Origin: Bin87 sp965203855
GTDB taxonomy: Bacteria; Chloroflexota; Dehalococcoidia; Lucifugimonadales; UBA3495
Reading direction: 5' to 3'
Assembly (NCBI GenBank): GCA_965203855.1
Contig: CBDBDN010000005.1
Location: 992,001-1,056,000 of the forward strand
DNA length: 64,000 nt
Shown: piece by piece, positions 32,237 to 40,201 of the stretch
Position numbering within the stretch: position 1 is the stretch's first letter
Layout: every line of letters starts with the position of its first letter
Notes under the pieces: generated by a model
Seen by the model: the letters and a program-made list of their open reading frames with translations, nothing else
What the model was told of the DNA's origin: nothing
Databases searched by the model: none
Made by a program: the position numbers and the translations under genes

Positions 32237-33735
32237 AACCTCTCCTGTTCGTCAACCACCGCCGCCCGCCGCGGTATCGCCTTCCAATAGTAATTGTGTA
32301 TGCCGTTGACCACCCGCAGCTTGCGGAAACTCATCTCTATCGGCAGCCCTACCCGCACTTCCTCAACTTCCCGGTCGGTTAGCATACACAGCGCGCGTCC
32401 GCCGCCCTCAAAGTCCACCACCCCAACCACCAGCGGATTATCCACCGCCCCGGCGATATAGTCCAGCGAGTAAGTGAACAACACGCCGGGGCGGTCGCTG
32501 AGGCGTATCGGTTCCGCATCATCATATTGGCGGCATTCCACGCAGACCCGTTGCGCGGGATACTGCACATAGCCGCAGGCCCGGCAGCGTCCCCCGTAAA
32601 ACCGCACATTCTTGTCCGCTTCCCGCCACAGCGCCGCCACCGAGGGCGCGGCCGGCGCCGGCCGCCGCGCCGCATCGTCAAGCGTCCATACCTCCCGCCA
32701 GCGGGCGTAAGTTTCGTAGCTGTCCAGCGTCCGCTTGTTCGCAATCCCGCCGGCTACGCCCAGCGCCGGACGGGCCGCCGTCGCGATGGCCGCCGTCGTG
32801 CGAAACGCCAGCACATCGCTGCCGTCCCCATAAGATACCGCCAGCAACAGTTCGTCAGGCCCGGCGGATTCCAACGCCGCCGCCAGCAGCAGCGGCGCAA
32901 ACGCCGCCCCGGTATTGCCTACTGCGCCAAACAGCGGTTCCTGCACTTGCCCGTCGGCGAAACCGAGCGCGCGCGCCAGCCGGGCGTGCCGCCGCGCGTC
33001 CGGCGCATACAGCGCGACCTTGCTTACCTCGGACCAATCCAGGGACCAATCCAGGCCGGATTGCGCCCGAAACCCGGACAACGCCGCCGGCACGATGCGT
33101 TCTATCCCCTCCTCCGCAGCGAACCGATCCTCCCAGGTGCGGACGAAAGCATCCCCCGGCGACCGCCAGGCATCCAGCATATTGTCCGTGATGGAATAGC
33201 TGCCGACCGCCTTGGCGATTACCCCGCCGGATGCGCCGCCGTCATTGGCGCTATCAGCATTATCAGCGTCATCAGCGTCAGCGGCGGCGATGACAAAGGC
33301 GGCGGCCCCGTCCCCGGAAGCCCGTTCCGTTTCCCCGCGCGGCGGCCCCTGCCGGCTGTCGGCGACGACTACCAATACCTGCCGCGCGCTGCCGGCGGAC
33401 ACCGCGTCCAGCGCCGTCTTGATGGCCGTAGTGCCGGCCCGCAGCACGCTGGTAACATCGGCGGCGAATATATCCGACCGCAGATCCAATGCGGCGGCGA
33501 CGATGGCGGCGTGCTGCTTTTCGGCGTAGGGCGGCGTCGTAGTCGCAAAGATGACGCCGTCAATCGCGCTCCGGTCCCGCCCGGCCAGACACTCGGCGCC
33601 GGCGGCGACGGCCATCGTAACGCTGTCCTCGTCAAAGTTGGCGACGGCCCGCTCCTGGCGGGAATTCCAGCCGGCGGTGTCCGCCCCCAGCCGAAAGCGG
33701 GGAATATATGCGCCGTAAGCGGCGATGCCAGCCAA
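32233..33735 (-). CDS. HMG-CoA-synthase-like protein fused to DUF35 zinc-ribbon/OB-fold
   Basis: A 500-residue fusion. Residues 1-340 have a thiolase fold related to 3-hydroxy-3-methylglutaryl-CoA synthase (IAAYGAYIPRFRL, FATTTPPYAEKQHA, RASGDGAAAFVI). The place of the nucleophilic Cys reads DVTSVLRAGTTA, with no Cys. Residues 375-490 are a DUF35 module: zinc-ribbon Cys pairs in GGRCRACGYVQYPAQRVCVE and C, then an OB fold (LFTYSLDYIAG, PLVVGVVDFEGGG). In archaea these three functions form one channelling complex with thiolase. An Asp/Ala/Asn low-complexity insert lies near residue 155. A TTG start is used; the ribosome site is weak. Confidence 0.8.
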   Translation of the reverse strand: MAGIAAYGAYIPRFRLGADTAGWNSRQERAVANFDEDSVTMAVAAGAECLAGRDRSAIDGVIFATTTPPYAEKQHAAIVAAALDLRSDIFAADVTSVLRAGTTAIKTALDAVSAGSARQVLVVVADSRQGPPRGETERASGDGAAAFVIAAADADDADNADSANDGGASGGVIAKAVGSYSITDNMLDAWRSPGDAFVRTWEDRFAAEEGIERIVPAALSGFRAQSGLDWSLDWSEVSKVALYAPDARRHARLARALGFADGQVQEPLFGAVGNTGAAFAPLLLAAALESAGPDELLLAVSYGDGSDVLAFRTTAAIATAARPALGVAGGIANKRTLDSYETYARWREVWTLDDAARRPAPAAPSVAALWREADKNVRFYGGRCRACGYVQYPAQRVCVECRQYDDAEPIRLSDRPGVLFTYSLDYIAGAVDNPLVVGVVDFEGGGRALCMLTDREVEEVRVGLPIEMSFRKLRVVNGIHNYYWKAIPRRAAVVDEQERL

Positions 33736-33902
33736 TTTACTTACCGCCCTTTGCTGCCCCCGGCAGCCGCTGCTGTTCTGCTGCGCCGGATGCTATCAGC
33801 GGCGGCGCAGCGGTGTCAACGCAAGGGCAGTTCCGGCATTCTCCACACCCGCTGGCATTGGCGCAGTTGCCGCCTGTGCCGGGAAACTGCCCGGCTGCCG
33901 GA

Positions 33903-34558
33903 TTAGCGGCACCACGCCATATGCGCCCATCGCACATAGCTGCCGCCGTAGTGCTCCTGGCTGGTCCAATAGGTGCCGGTGCGATAGTACTGCTGAGTGC
34001 CGGGGATGCCGGGATGGTCGTGTGCGTCGGCAAAGGAAAACACGCCATCGCCGTTATAGTCCAGGATCATGTAGTTGCCGTAGTCATAAAATTGGTTGGT
34101 GTCCCGGTTGAGCCTATGAAAAAAGGACTCGCCGGTGTGGATGTTGACATAGTGCCGGGCCGCAATGCCGTCCGCGGGATCGTCAACATGCATCTGGGCG
34201 CCATAAGCGTTATGCCACCCGCCGGCGTTAAAGTGGTGTATGGTTCTGGTGTTGGCGCCGCTGATCAGCACCAGCAGCCAGCCGCTGTCGCTGTTGCCGC
34301 CGTTGTAGGCCGCCTGCCCGTCCCGAACGCCGTAATGACGGGGCTGCTGTCCGTATTCCTGGCAAACCCGCTGCGTGTAAGTGTACCCGCCTTGCGCGCC
34401 CTGCGCCGCCGCATCACCGCCGGGAAACGCCAGCCCGCCCGCAGCAACCAGCCCGGCCAGGATGCTGAAAACGGCAATCTTGCCCAGCCGGAGCCATGCC
34501 AAAGGCCGGGCTTGTTTTACATAATCTGGGGGGGGGTAGAATTCAGAAAGGCAGTCAT
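33903..34558 (-). CDS. secreted protein with EF-hand-like loop; start separated from body by poly-C frameshift (paralogue 1)
   Basis: The body (frame 33903-34502) has a signal peptide (LGKIAVFSILAGLVAAGGLA, cleavage near AAA-QG), then about 160 residues with SGANTRTIHHFN, a calcium-loop-like LDYNGDGVFSFADAHDH and a C-terminal VRWAHMAWCR. The track-start TTG 34502 has no ribosome site. An ATG at 34558 preceded by GAGGTG reads MTAFLNSTP and then enters nine C's; with one more C it would continue ...YVKQARPLAWLRLGKIAV in frame. With nine it hits TAA. The same layout in paralogue 2 supports a reading frame through the tract. Function is unknown. Confidence 0.7.
34528..34536 (-). repeat. poly-C tract (9 C on the coding strand) at the start of paralogue 1
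   Basis: A run of nine G on the plus strand lies 20 bases inside the start codon of the secreted-protein gene. The tract is the only barrier to a continuous frame. Confidence 0.85.
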
Positions 34559-34640
34559 AACTTCACCTCGTGCTTTTCTCAACTCGGATGATTATGTCGG
34601 CGATTCCCTGGCCGCAGCCGATGCCGCCGTCAACAATAGA

Positions 34641-34669
34641 ATGATAGCCCATATCGGCCCAATTCGCAA
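34641..34669 (-). promoter_or_regulatory. candidate promoter for secreted-protein paralogue 1
   Basis: Minus strand TTGCGA (34664-34669) and TATCAT (34641-34646) are 17 bases apart. The leader to ATG 34558 would be about 76 bases. Confidence 0.4.
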
Positions 34670-34689
34670 GACGCCGACGGCAGTCTAAC

Positions 34690-34717
34690 CGTCATTCCGG
34701 CGCAAGCCGGAATGACG
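34690..34717. repeat. perfect REP palindrome
   Basis: CGTCATTCCGGC and GCCGGAATGACG flank a GCAA loop: a perfect 12-bp stem. It lies in the gene-free gap 34559-34910 between divergent genes; the remainder of that gap (34718-34890) shows nothing I recognise. Confidence 0.85.
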
Positions 34718-34910
34718 AAAATTGACGGAATGGCGGAGGGTAGGATGGGATGGGTCGGGGAAGGGGGGAATTGATGACGGCGGGGTGCTTTACGATGTGC
34801 GGCGGGGGTGATATTCTGCGTTGCGATAATCAGAATTGCGCTGCGCCGGAAGGGGCTGAAATCAGGGACCGGCCGGGCGGCAACTAACGCAAGGGAGGCG
34901 ATTTTAGGCG

Positions 34911-36299
34911 ATGCTGGACATAGCGTCCGATGGTTTATCCGGTGGGGTCATTTTGCTGCAAGCGCAGCCGGAGTCGGGCGGCGGGTTAGCCTGGCCGCTG
35001 GGGGTACAGCTGGCGCTGCTGGCGGTCAGCTTTCTGGGCGTAGCCTTTTTTACCAGCGCGGAGGCGGCGCTGATTGCGGTCAACAAAATCCGCATCCGCT
35101 TTCTGTCGGAGCAGGGCAACGCGGCGGCGCAGGTAGTTGACCGGGTGCTGCGGCAGCACGAGAAGTTTTTCGCCACGATTCTGTTGAGCCAGAACGCTTT
35201 CACGATATTCGCTACGGCCATCGGCACGGCGCTGACGGCGCAGGCGCTGGGGGATACCGGATATGCGGCGCTGCTGACTACGCTGGTGATGACGGTAGTC
35301 ATATCCATATTCGGGGAGATTACGCCCAAGACGGTGGCGGCTACCTACTCGGAACGCTGGTCGCTGGCGGCGGCGCGTCCGGTGGCGCTGATGATGCTGC
35401 TGGCGACGCCGTTCATTTACTTTTTCACGGTAGCGCCGCGGCTGATTTACAAGATGATGGGCACGGCGCCGGACCGCTGGCAGACGGCGCTTACCGAGGG
35501 CGAGCTGCGGATGATGATTGATGTATCCCGGCAGCAGGGCGAGGTGGAATTGGACGAGGCGCAGCGGCTGCACCGGGTGTTTCATTTTCGGGACCGGCGG
35601 CTGAGCGAAATAATGACGCCGCGCACGGAAATCGTCTGGATTGAAAAGGGGACGACGATGCAGGAGTTTCTGGAGCTATACGCCGAGAACAGCCATACCC
35701 GGTTTCCGGTGTACGAAGGCTCGCAGGAAACGGTGCTGGGCGTGCTGTCCAATAAGGAAGTGCTGATCGCGCAGGGGCGGGGTTTGATTCAAGCGGACGC
35801 GTCGATAACCGACACGATGCGGGAAGTTGACTTTATCCCCGAGACGGTAACCATATCGGACGCATTTGACGCGATGCAGGAGAAGCGGCTGTCAATGATG
35901 ATGGTAACCAACGAGTACGGCGGCATCGCCGGGCTGGTTACGCTGAAGCAGCTGACTTCGGTTATCGTCGGCACACTGGTGGACGATGACGCCCCGTCCC
36001 CGGAGGCCGATGACAGCCTGGTGCAAACCGATGACGGCGGCTATCTGGTTGACGCCGGGATGACGATTATTGAGCTGAACGACCGGATTGACGATGCCGA
36101 TTTTGCGCTGCCGGAAGGGGAATATCAGACGGTAGCCGGGCTGGTGCTGACGCTGCATGGAGAAATACCGGGGGAGTCGGACTTTGTGCGTACCGGGGCT
36201 TTGCGAATTACGGTTACGGATATGGCCGGGGCGCGCATTGACCGGGTGCGGCTGGAACGGGTAGGCGACGGCGATGGGGATGCGGGGATGGCGGAATGA
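34911..36299 (+). CDS. CNNM/CorC-type membrane protein with CBS pair and transporter-associated domain
   Basis: A 462-residue protein. A CNNM (DUF21) membrane domain with about four hydrophobic segments fills residues 25-200 (AFFTSAEAALIAVNKIRI, SIFGEITPKTVAA). CBS domains follow at about 230-290 (IMTPRTEIVWIEKGTT, VLGVLSNKEVL) and 300-350 (VDFIPETVTISDAFDAMQEK). A CorC_HlyC domain (DDGGYLVDAGMTIIELND) ends it. The family moves or regulates Mg2+/Co2+ or Na+; older names call it hemolysin-like. AAGGGAGG precedes the ATG. Its stop overlaps the next start (ATGA). Confidence 0.9.
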   Translation: MLDIASDGLSGGVILLQAQPESGGGLAWPLGVQLALLAVSFLGVAFFTSAEAALIAVNKIRIRFLSEQGNAAAQVVDRVLRQHEKFFATILLSQNAFTIFATAIGTALTAQALGDTGYAALLTTLVMTVVISIFGEITPKTVAATYSERWSLAAARPVALMMLLATPFIYFFTVAPRLIYKMMGTAPDRWQTALTEGELRMMIDVSRQQGEVELDEAQRLHRVFHFRDRRLSEIMTPRTEIVWIEKGTTMQEFLELYAENSHTRFPVYEGSQETVLGVLSNKEVLIAQGRGLIQADASITDTMREVDFIPETVTISDAFDAMQEKRLSMMMVTNEYGGIAGLVTLKQLTSVIVGTLVDDDAPSPEADDSLVQTDDGGYLVDAGMTIIELNDRIDDADFALPEGEYQTVAGLVLTLHGEIPGESDFVRTGALRITVTDMAGARIDRVRLERVGDGDGDAGMAE

Positions 36300-36916
36300 A
36301 ACTGCATCTGGTGCGGCACGGCGAGACGGACATCAACGCCGCCGGTCGGCTGCAAGGGGCGATGGATTCCATGCTGACGGAGCGGGGCCGGCGGCAGGCC
36401 GATGATATGGCGGCGGCGGCGCTGGTCTGGCGTCCCGCCGCCGTCTATACCAGTCCGCTGCGGCGGGCCCGGGAAGTGGCGGAAAGGATAGCGGCAATGA
36501 GCGGGGTTTCATTGACGGTGGAGCCGCGCCTCACCGAGATGGCGATGGGCGAACTGGAAGGCATCACGGTGCGGGAGATGCGGGAGGGCTGGCCGGAGCT
36601 TTATGCCGGCTGGCGGCGGGATGCGTCCGGGGTAACGATGCCGGGCGGGGAGTCGCTGCCGGCGGTGCAGCGGCGGGCGATGGCCGCCTTTGCGGAGATG
36701 GACGCGGGCCATGCGGTTGATGACGCCGTGATTGCGGTTACGCACAACTTTACGATCCGCTGCATTGTGGCCGCCGTGATTGAGCTGCCGCTGGGCAACA
36801 TTAATTATATGGAGCTGGCGCTGGGCAGCCGCACTACGGTGAATACCGGGCCGCGGGGCCGGCGGTTGAGCAGTTATAACGCGGTGGAGCATCTGGCGCC
36901 GGGCAACCGGGCTTGA
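36296..36916 (+). CDS. histidine phosphatase family protein
   Basis: A 206-residue phosphoglycerate-mutase-like phosphatase: catalytic LVRHGETD (His8), YTSPLRRARE, the acidic ELEGITVREM with Glu as proton donor, and VTHNFTIRC with the second His. It hydrolyses small phosphate esters; the substrate is unknown. The gene is coupled to the CorC-like gene by a 4-base overlap and is followed by tilS after 34 bases. Confidence 0.9.
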   Translation: MKLHLVRHGETDINAAGRLQGAMDSMLTERGRRQADDMAAAALVWRPAAVYTSPLRRAREVAERIAAMSGVSLTVEPRLTEMAMGELEGITVREMREGWPELYAGWRRDASGVTMPGGESLPAVQRRAMAAFAEMDAGHAVDDAVIAVTHNFTIRCIVAAVIELPLGNINYMELALGSRTTVNTGPRGRRLSSYNAVEHLAPGNRA

Positions 36917-36950
36917 GGGTAAGCCGGGCAACCGGCCGGGCGGCAACGCA

Positions 36951-38570
36951 ATGGCACGCTCTGAACAGCGGGAACCGTCGCCTCCCGTCGTGCGGCGTCT
37001 AAACCGGGGCGTACTGGCTGCGGCGCGGCGGCTGGGGTTGGGGGCGGGGGATACGGTGGTGGCAGGGGTATCGGGGGGTCCGGATTCGTGCGCGCTGCTG
37101 CTGGCGTTGGGCAATACGGCGGGAAAGCTGGGGTTTGCGGTGCGTCCGGCGCATCTGATACACGATTTTCGGGGGCAGGAACGGTATGACGACGCCGATT
37201 TTGTGCGCCGCAACTGGCCGGAGTGCATTATTGAGGAAGTTGATGTAGCGGAGTATCAGCGGCGGTATGGGGTGTCGTCATTTGAGCAGGCAGCGCGGGA
37301 TTTGCGCTACGATTTTCTGGCGCGCGCAGCCCGGCAAGCCGGGGCGCAGGTGGTTGCGCTGGGGCATACGGCGGACGACCTGGCGGAGACGGCGCTGCTG
37401 CACATTGCGCGGGGCAGCGGGATGCACGGGCTGCGGGGGATGTCGGAAACGGGGGCGTGGCCGTACCCGGAAACCGGCGCCGACGCAGCGCAGTTGTCCG
37501 GCGCAAGGGCATCGGCAAACCCGGACGGCAGCGGCTTACGGGTTTGGCGGCCTTTGCTCACTTTGCGCCGGGCGGACACAATTGCTTACTGCGGCGCGCT
37601 GGGGGTGGATTATCGGGATGACAGCACGAATTATATGCGGGAATTCGCGCGCAACCGGGTGCGGCTGGATTTGATGCCGGCGCTGGCGGAACAGCTGAAT
37701 CCGCAGATTGTTGATGCGCTGGGGCGGCTAGCGCGCATCGCCGCCGTTCAGCTGGAGTACCTGGAGGGGCGGGCGGCGGCGTTGTGGCCGGAAGTGGCGC
37801 CGGAGCCGGCGGGGTTAGATGGTTCGCTGCGGCTGCGTCGGGCGGGGTTGGCGGCGGCGCATCCGGCATTGCGGCCGCTGCTGCTGCGCCGGGCCTGGCG
37901 GACGGTTACCGGACACGAAAAGCGGCTTACGGAACGGCATTTGACGGCGATGGCGGGGGTGATTACGGCGCCGGGCGGCGGCGGCAAGGCGGTGCATCTG
38001 CCCGGGGGCTATATCCTGGCGGCGGGGGGGGAATGGCTGCGGCTGTACCCGGCGGCGCACAGGGATGCCGGCGGCGGCGATAGCGATATTGATACTGATA
38101 TTGACGGCAACGGCGCCGGGGCGTATCCGCGGCTGGGGAGCGCGTTCCGGCTGACGCTGCCCTTTGGGGCAATCGCTATTGGGGTTACCAAGCGGGACGG
38201 CTGGGAAGTTACCTGCCGCGCGGAAACGTTGCCGGATGCCGGGGCATTGGATACCGGCGATCCGCTGGCGGCGTATTTGTCGCCCGATGCTTTGTCCGAT
38301 GGGGCAATTGTGCGGGCGGCGCAGCCGGGGGACCGCATCCGGCCTTTGGGGATGACGGGGAGCCGCAAGATGGCGGATTTGTTCCGGGAATCCGGGATTC
38401 CGGCGGCACTGCGCGACCGGATGCCGCTGGTGGTTACGCCGCAAGGCATTGCCTGGGCGGTGGGGATACGGATTGCGGGGTGGGCAGCAGTGCGACGGCC
38501 GTCAACCGGCGCACTGGAAGGGGGGGCGATGCCGGCGGTGCTGGTTAGTTTCAGACTGGCATCTCCCTAG
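36951..38570 (+). CDS. tilS: tRNA(Ile)-lysidine synthetase
   Basis: A 539-residue protein with the PP-loop motif SGGPDS at 41-46, LALGHTADDLAET (adenylation), RVWRPLLTLRRADT, and YRDDSTNYMREFARNRVRLD, all typical of TilS. A linker domain and the C-terminal TilS_C barrel (VRAAQPGDRIRPLGMTGSRK...DLFRESGIPAALRDRMPLVV) follow. It changes C34 of the AUA-reading tRNA-Ile to lysidine. A short Asp-rich repeat GDSDIDTDIDG near residue 380 interrupts the variable region. Essential housekeeping gene. Confidence 0.93.
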   Translation: MARSEQREPSPPVVRRLNRGVLAAARRLGLGAGDTVVAGVSGGPDSCALLLALGNTAGKLGFAVRPAHLIHDFRGQERYDDADFVRRNWPECIIEEVDVAEYQRRYGVSSFEQAARDLRYDFLARAARQAGAQVVALGHTADDLAETALLHIARGSGMHGLRGMSETGAWPYPETGADAAQLSGARASANPDGSGLRVWRPLLTLRRADTIAYCGALGVDYRDDSTNYMREFARNRVRLDLMPALAEQLNPQIVDALGRLARIAAVQLEYLEGRAAALWPEVAPEPAGLDGSLRLRRAGLAAAHPALRPLLLRRAWRTVTGHEKRLTERHLTAMAGVITAPGGGGKAVHLPGGYILAAGGEWLRLYPAAHRDAGGGDSDIDTDIDGNGAGAYPRLGSAFRLTLPFGAIAIGVTKRDGWEVTCRAETLPDAGALDTGDPLAAYLSPDALSDGAIVRAAQPGDRIRPLGMTGSRKMADLFRESGIPAALRDRMPLVVTPQGIAWAVGIRIAGWAAVRRPSTGALEGGAMPAVLVSFRLASP

Positions 38571-38585
38571 GGCGTGTGGTCATCA

Positions 38586-38682
38586 CCGTCATTCCGGCGA
38601 AAGCCGGAATCTATGGTTGCCGGCTCTATTACCGTAGTATGGGGATTACGACGCCGGATTCCGGCTTTCGCCGGAATGACGG
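38586..38682. repeat. complete 97-bp REP-like element with inverted ends
   Basis: It starts CCGTCATTCCGGCGAAAGCC and ends GGCTTTCGCCGGAATGACGG. The centre has GGTTGCCGGC and TTACCGTAGT segments shared with the copies at 45382 and 57748. Confidence 0.85.
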
Positions 38683-38760
38683 TTGTAGCGGCGCCGGAAT
38701 GACGGTTGTAGCGGCGCCGGAATGACGGTTGTTGTGGCGCCGGGATGACGGTTGTTATGG
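38669..38760. repeat. 23-bp tandem array grown from the REP right end
   Basis: Four units of CGCCGGAATGACGGTTGTAG plus CGG (38669-38691, 38692-38714, 38715-38737, 38738-38760), with a partial fifth. The first unit is the end of the REP element itself. Confidence 0.85.
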
Positions 38761-38858
38761 CGCCGGCATGACGGCGAATATGACTACACTCGCTAACCCA
38801 TCCCATAGGGTGGGTTATTGTAGGTTGTGGCCGCGCGGGGGACGGGGTTGGGGTTGGT

Positions 38859-39680
38859 TCAGGCGGCGCGGCCTAGCGCTTTGAGGCTGGAACGGAGCTC
38901 TTGGGCGATGGCGGCGTATTCCGCGCTTACGGCGTCGTCCAGTAGGACAGTAGGGCGGCTGGTATCGCGGTAGGAGCTGCGGAGGGACATACTGCCGAGG
39001 AAAGGGGCGTCGATGTCGTCGGCCAGCGCGCGGCCGGCGCCGGCGCCGAAAATATCGCCGGCGTAGTTTTCCACGATGCCGACGATGTTGAGGTTGAGTT
39101 TGCGTATCATATTGATGCAGCGTTTGGCGTCAACAATGGCGAGGTCCTGGGGGGTGCTGACGACGACAAAGCCGTCCACGGGGATGGTCTGCATTACGGT
39201 AAGGGGGGAGTCGGAAGTGCCGGGCGGCAGGTCAACAATCAGGTATTCCAGTTCGCCCCAGTCGGTGGCTTGGAGGAATTGATTGATGGCGTTGTGGATC
39301 ATAGGGCCGCGCCAGATGATGGCTTCGTCCTCGTTTTCCTGGAAAAAGGCCATGGATACGACTTTGACGCCGTGGCCTTGCGCCGGGGTAATGCGGCCGT
39401 CGGAGTAGTCGGGGGGTTCGGAAATGCCCATGACGCGGGCGACATTGGGGCAGTCGATGTCGACGTCGAGCAGTCCGACGCGCTCGCCCTGGGCGGCGAG
39501 GGTAGCGGCGAGGTTGCAGGCGACGGTGGTTTTGCCGACGCCGCCTTTGCCGCTATAGACGCCGATGGTGGTGCGTATGGCGGCGAGGCGCTCGGTAATC
39601 TGGCGCTTTTGCTCCCACTGGCGGCGGATTTGCTGCAAGCGCGCGTTCTGCTGGGGGTTGTTGGGCTGTTGCGATGCCAT
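38859..39680 (-). CDS. Mrp/NBP35-family iron-sulfur carrier ATPase, lacking the C-terminal CxxC
   Basis: A 273-residue P-loop ATPase with the deviant Walker A YSGKGGVGKTTVACNLAA (about residue 43), LLDVDIDCPNVARVMGI, LIVDLPPGTSDSPLTVMQ and DLAIVDAKRCINMI. In ApbC/NBP35 proteins a CPxC pair that bridges the 4Fe-4S cluster follows VEN; here VENYAGDIFGAGAGRALADD runs on without it. The N-terminal 35 residues are Gln-rich helix. The MIP18 gene is directly upstream, supporting a role in Fe-S cluster handling despite the lost Cys pair. Confidence 0.85.
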   Translation of the reverse strand: MASQQPNNPQQNARLQQIRRQWEQKRQITERLAAIRTTIGVYSGKGGVGKTTVACNLAATLAAQGERVGLLDVDIDCPNVARVMGISEPPDYSDGRITPAQGHGVKVVSMAFFQENEDEAIIWRGPMIHNAINQFLQATDWGELEYLIVDLPPGTSDSPLTVMQTIPVDGFVVVSTPQDLAIVDAKRCINMIRKLNLNIVGIVENYAGDIFGAGAGRALADDIDAPFLGSMSLRSSYRDTSRPTVLLDDAVSAEYAAIAQELRSSLKALGRAA

Positions 39681-39732
39681 CGGCTGCTCCGTGTGGGGAA
39701 AGGCGCGGCGGGGCGCCCGGCGGCGGGCCGGG

Positions 39733-40041
39733 CTAAATGCCGAGCATATTGCGGGCTTCCTCGCTAATCAGGTCGGGGGACCAGGGCGGGTCGAAGGTAA
39801 GTTCGATGTTGACTTCCTCGACGCCCTCGACGTCCTGGACGGCCCATTCGGCCTGCTGCGCGATATGGGGGCCCATACCGCAGCCGGGGAAGGTGAGGGT
39901 CATCTGGACGAAAACGTCGTTGGCGTCGCTGACCTGCACGTCGTAAATCAGGCCCAGGTCCACTACATTGACGGGGATTTCCGGGTCGTAGACGGTGCGG
40001 AGGGCTTCATAAACTTCGTCTTGCTGGACCGTTGCGGGCAT
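39733..40041 (-). CDS. MIP18/DUF59 family iron-sulfur assembly protein (SufT/PaaD-like)
   Basis: A 102-residue protein: VYEALRTVYDPEIPVNVVDL then GLIYDVQV with the conserved DPE, MTLTFPGCGMGPHIAQQAEW with the conserved Cys, and ELTFDPPWSPDLISEEARNM at the C-terminus, where the WxxxxxS/A motif matches the family. It helps mature Fe-S proteins. It is the first gene of a pair with the Mrp-like ATPase 52 bases downstream. AGGAGG precedes the ATG. Confidence 0.92.
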   Translation of the reverse strand: MPATVQQDEVYEALRTVYDPEIPVNVVDLGLIYDVQVSDANDVFVQMTLTFPGCGMGPHIAQQAEWAVQDVEGVEEVNIELTFDPPWSPDLISEEARNMLGI

Positions 40042-40118
40042 AGGGGGCCTCCTGCGGCGGGCTGTGATTGCGTTCCATTATACGGGTTTGGGGAATCTTT
40101 GTACAATCGCCGGGGCGG

Positions 40119-40186
40119 GATTCCGGCTTGCGCCGGAATGACGGTTGTAACTGGAATGACGGTTGTAACTGGAATGACGGTTGTAA
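40119..40186. repeat. REP half element extended into an 18-bp tandem array
   Basis: GATTCCGGCTTGCGCCGGAA begins at 40119, and its right end seeds three 18-bp units: 40133-40150, 40151-40168 and 40169-40186 (CTGGAATGACGGTTGTAA). Confidence 0.85.
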
Positions 40187-40201
40187 GGCGGTGTAGTGCG
40201 A

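Noticed and set aside
38669..38760. Possible CRISPR array
   Set aside because: Units of 23 bp abut directly with no spacers, derive from a REP end and have no cas genes nearby. The same applies to the 17-, 18- and 20-bp arrays.
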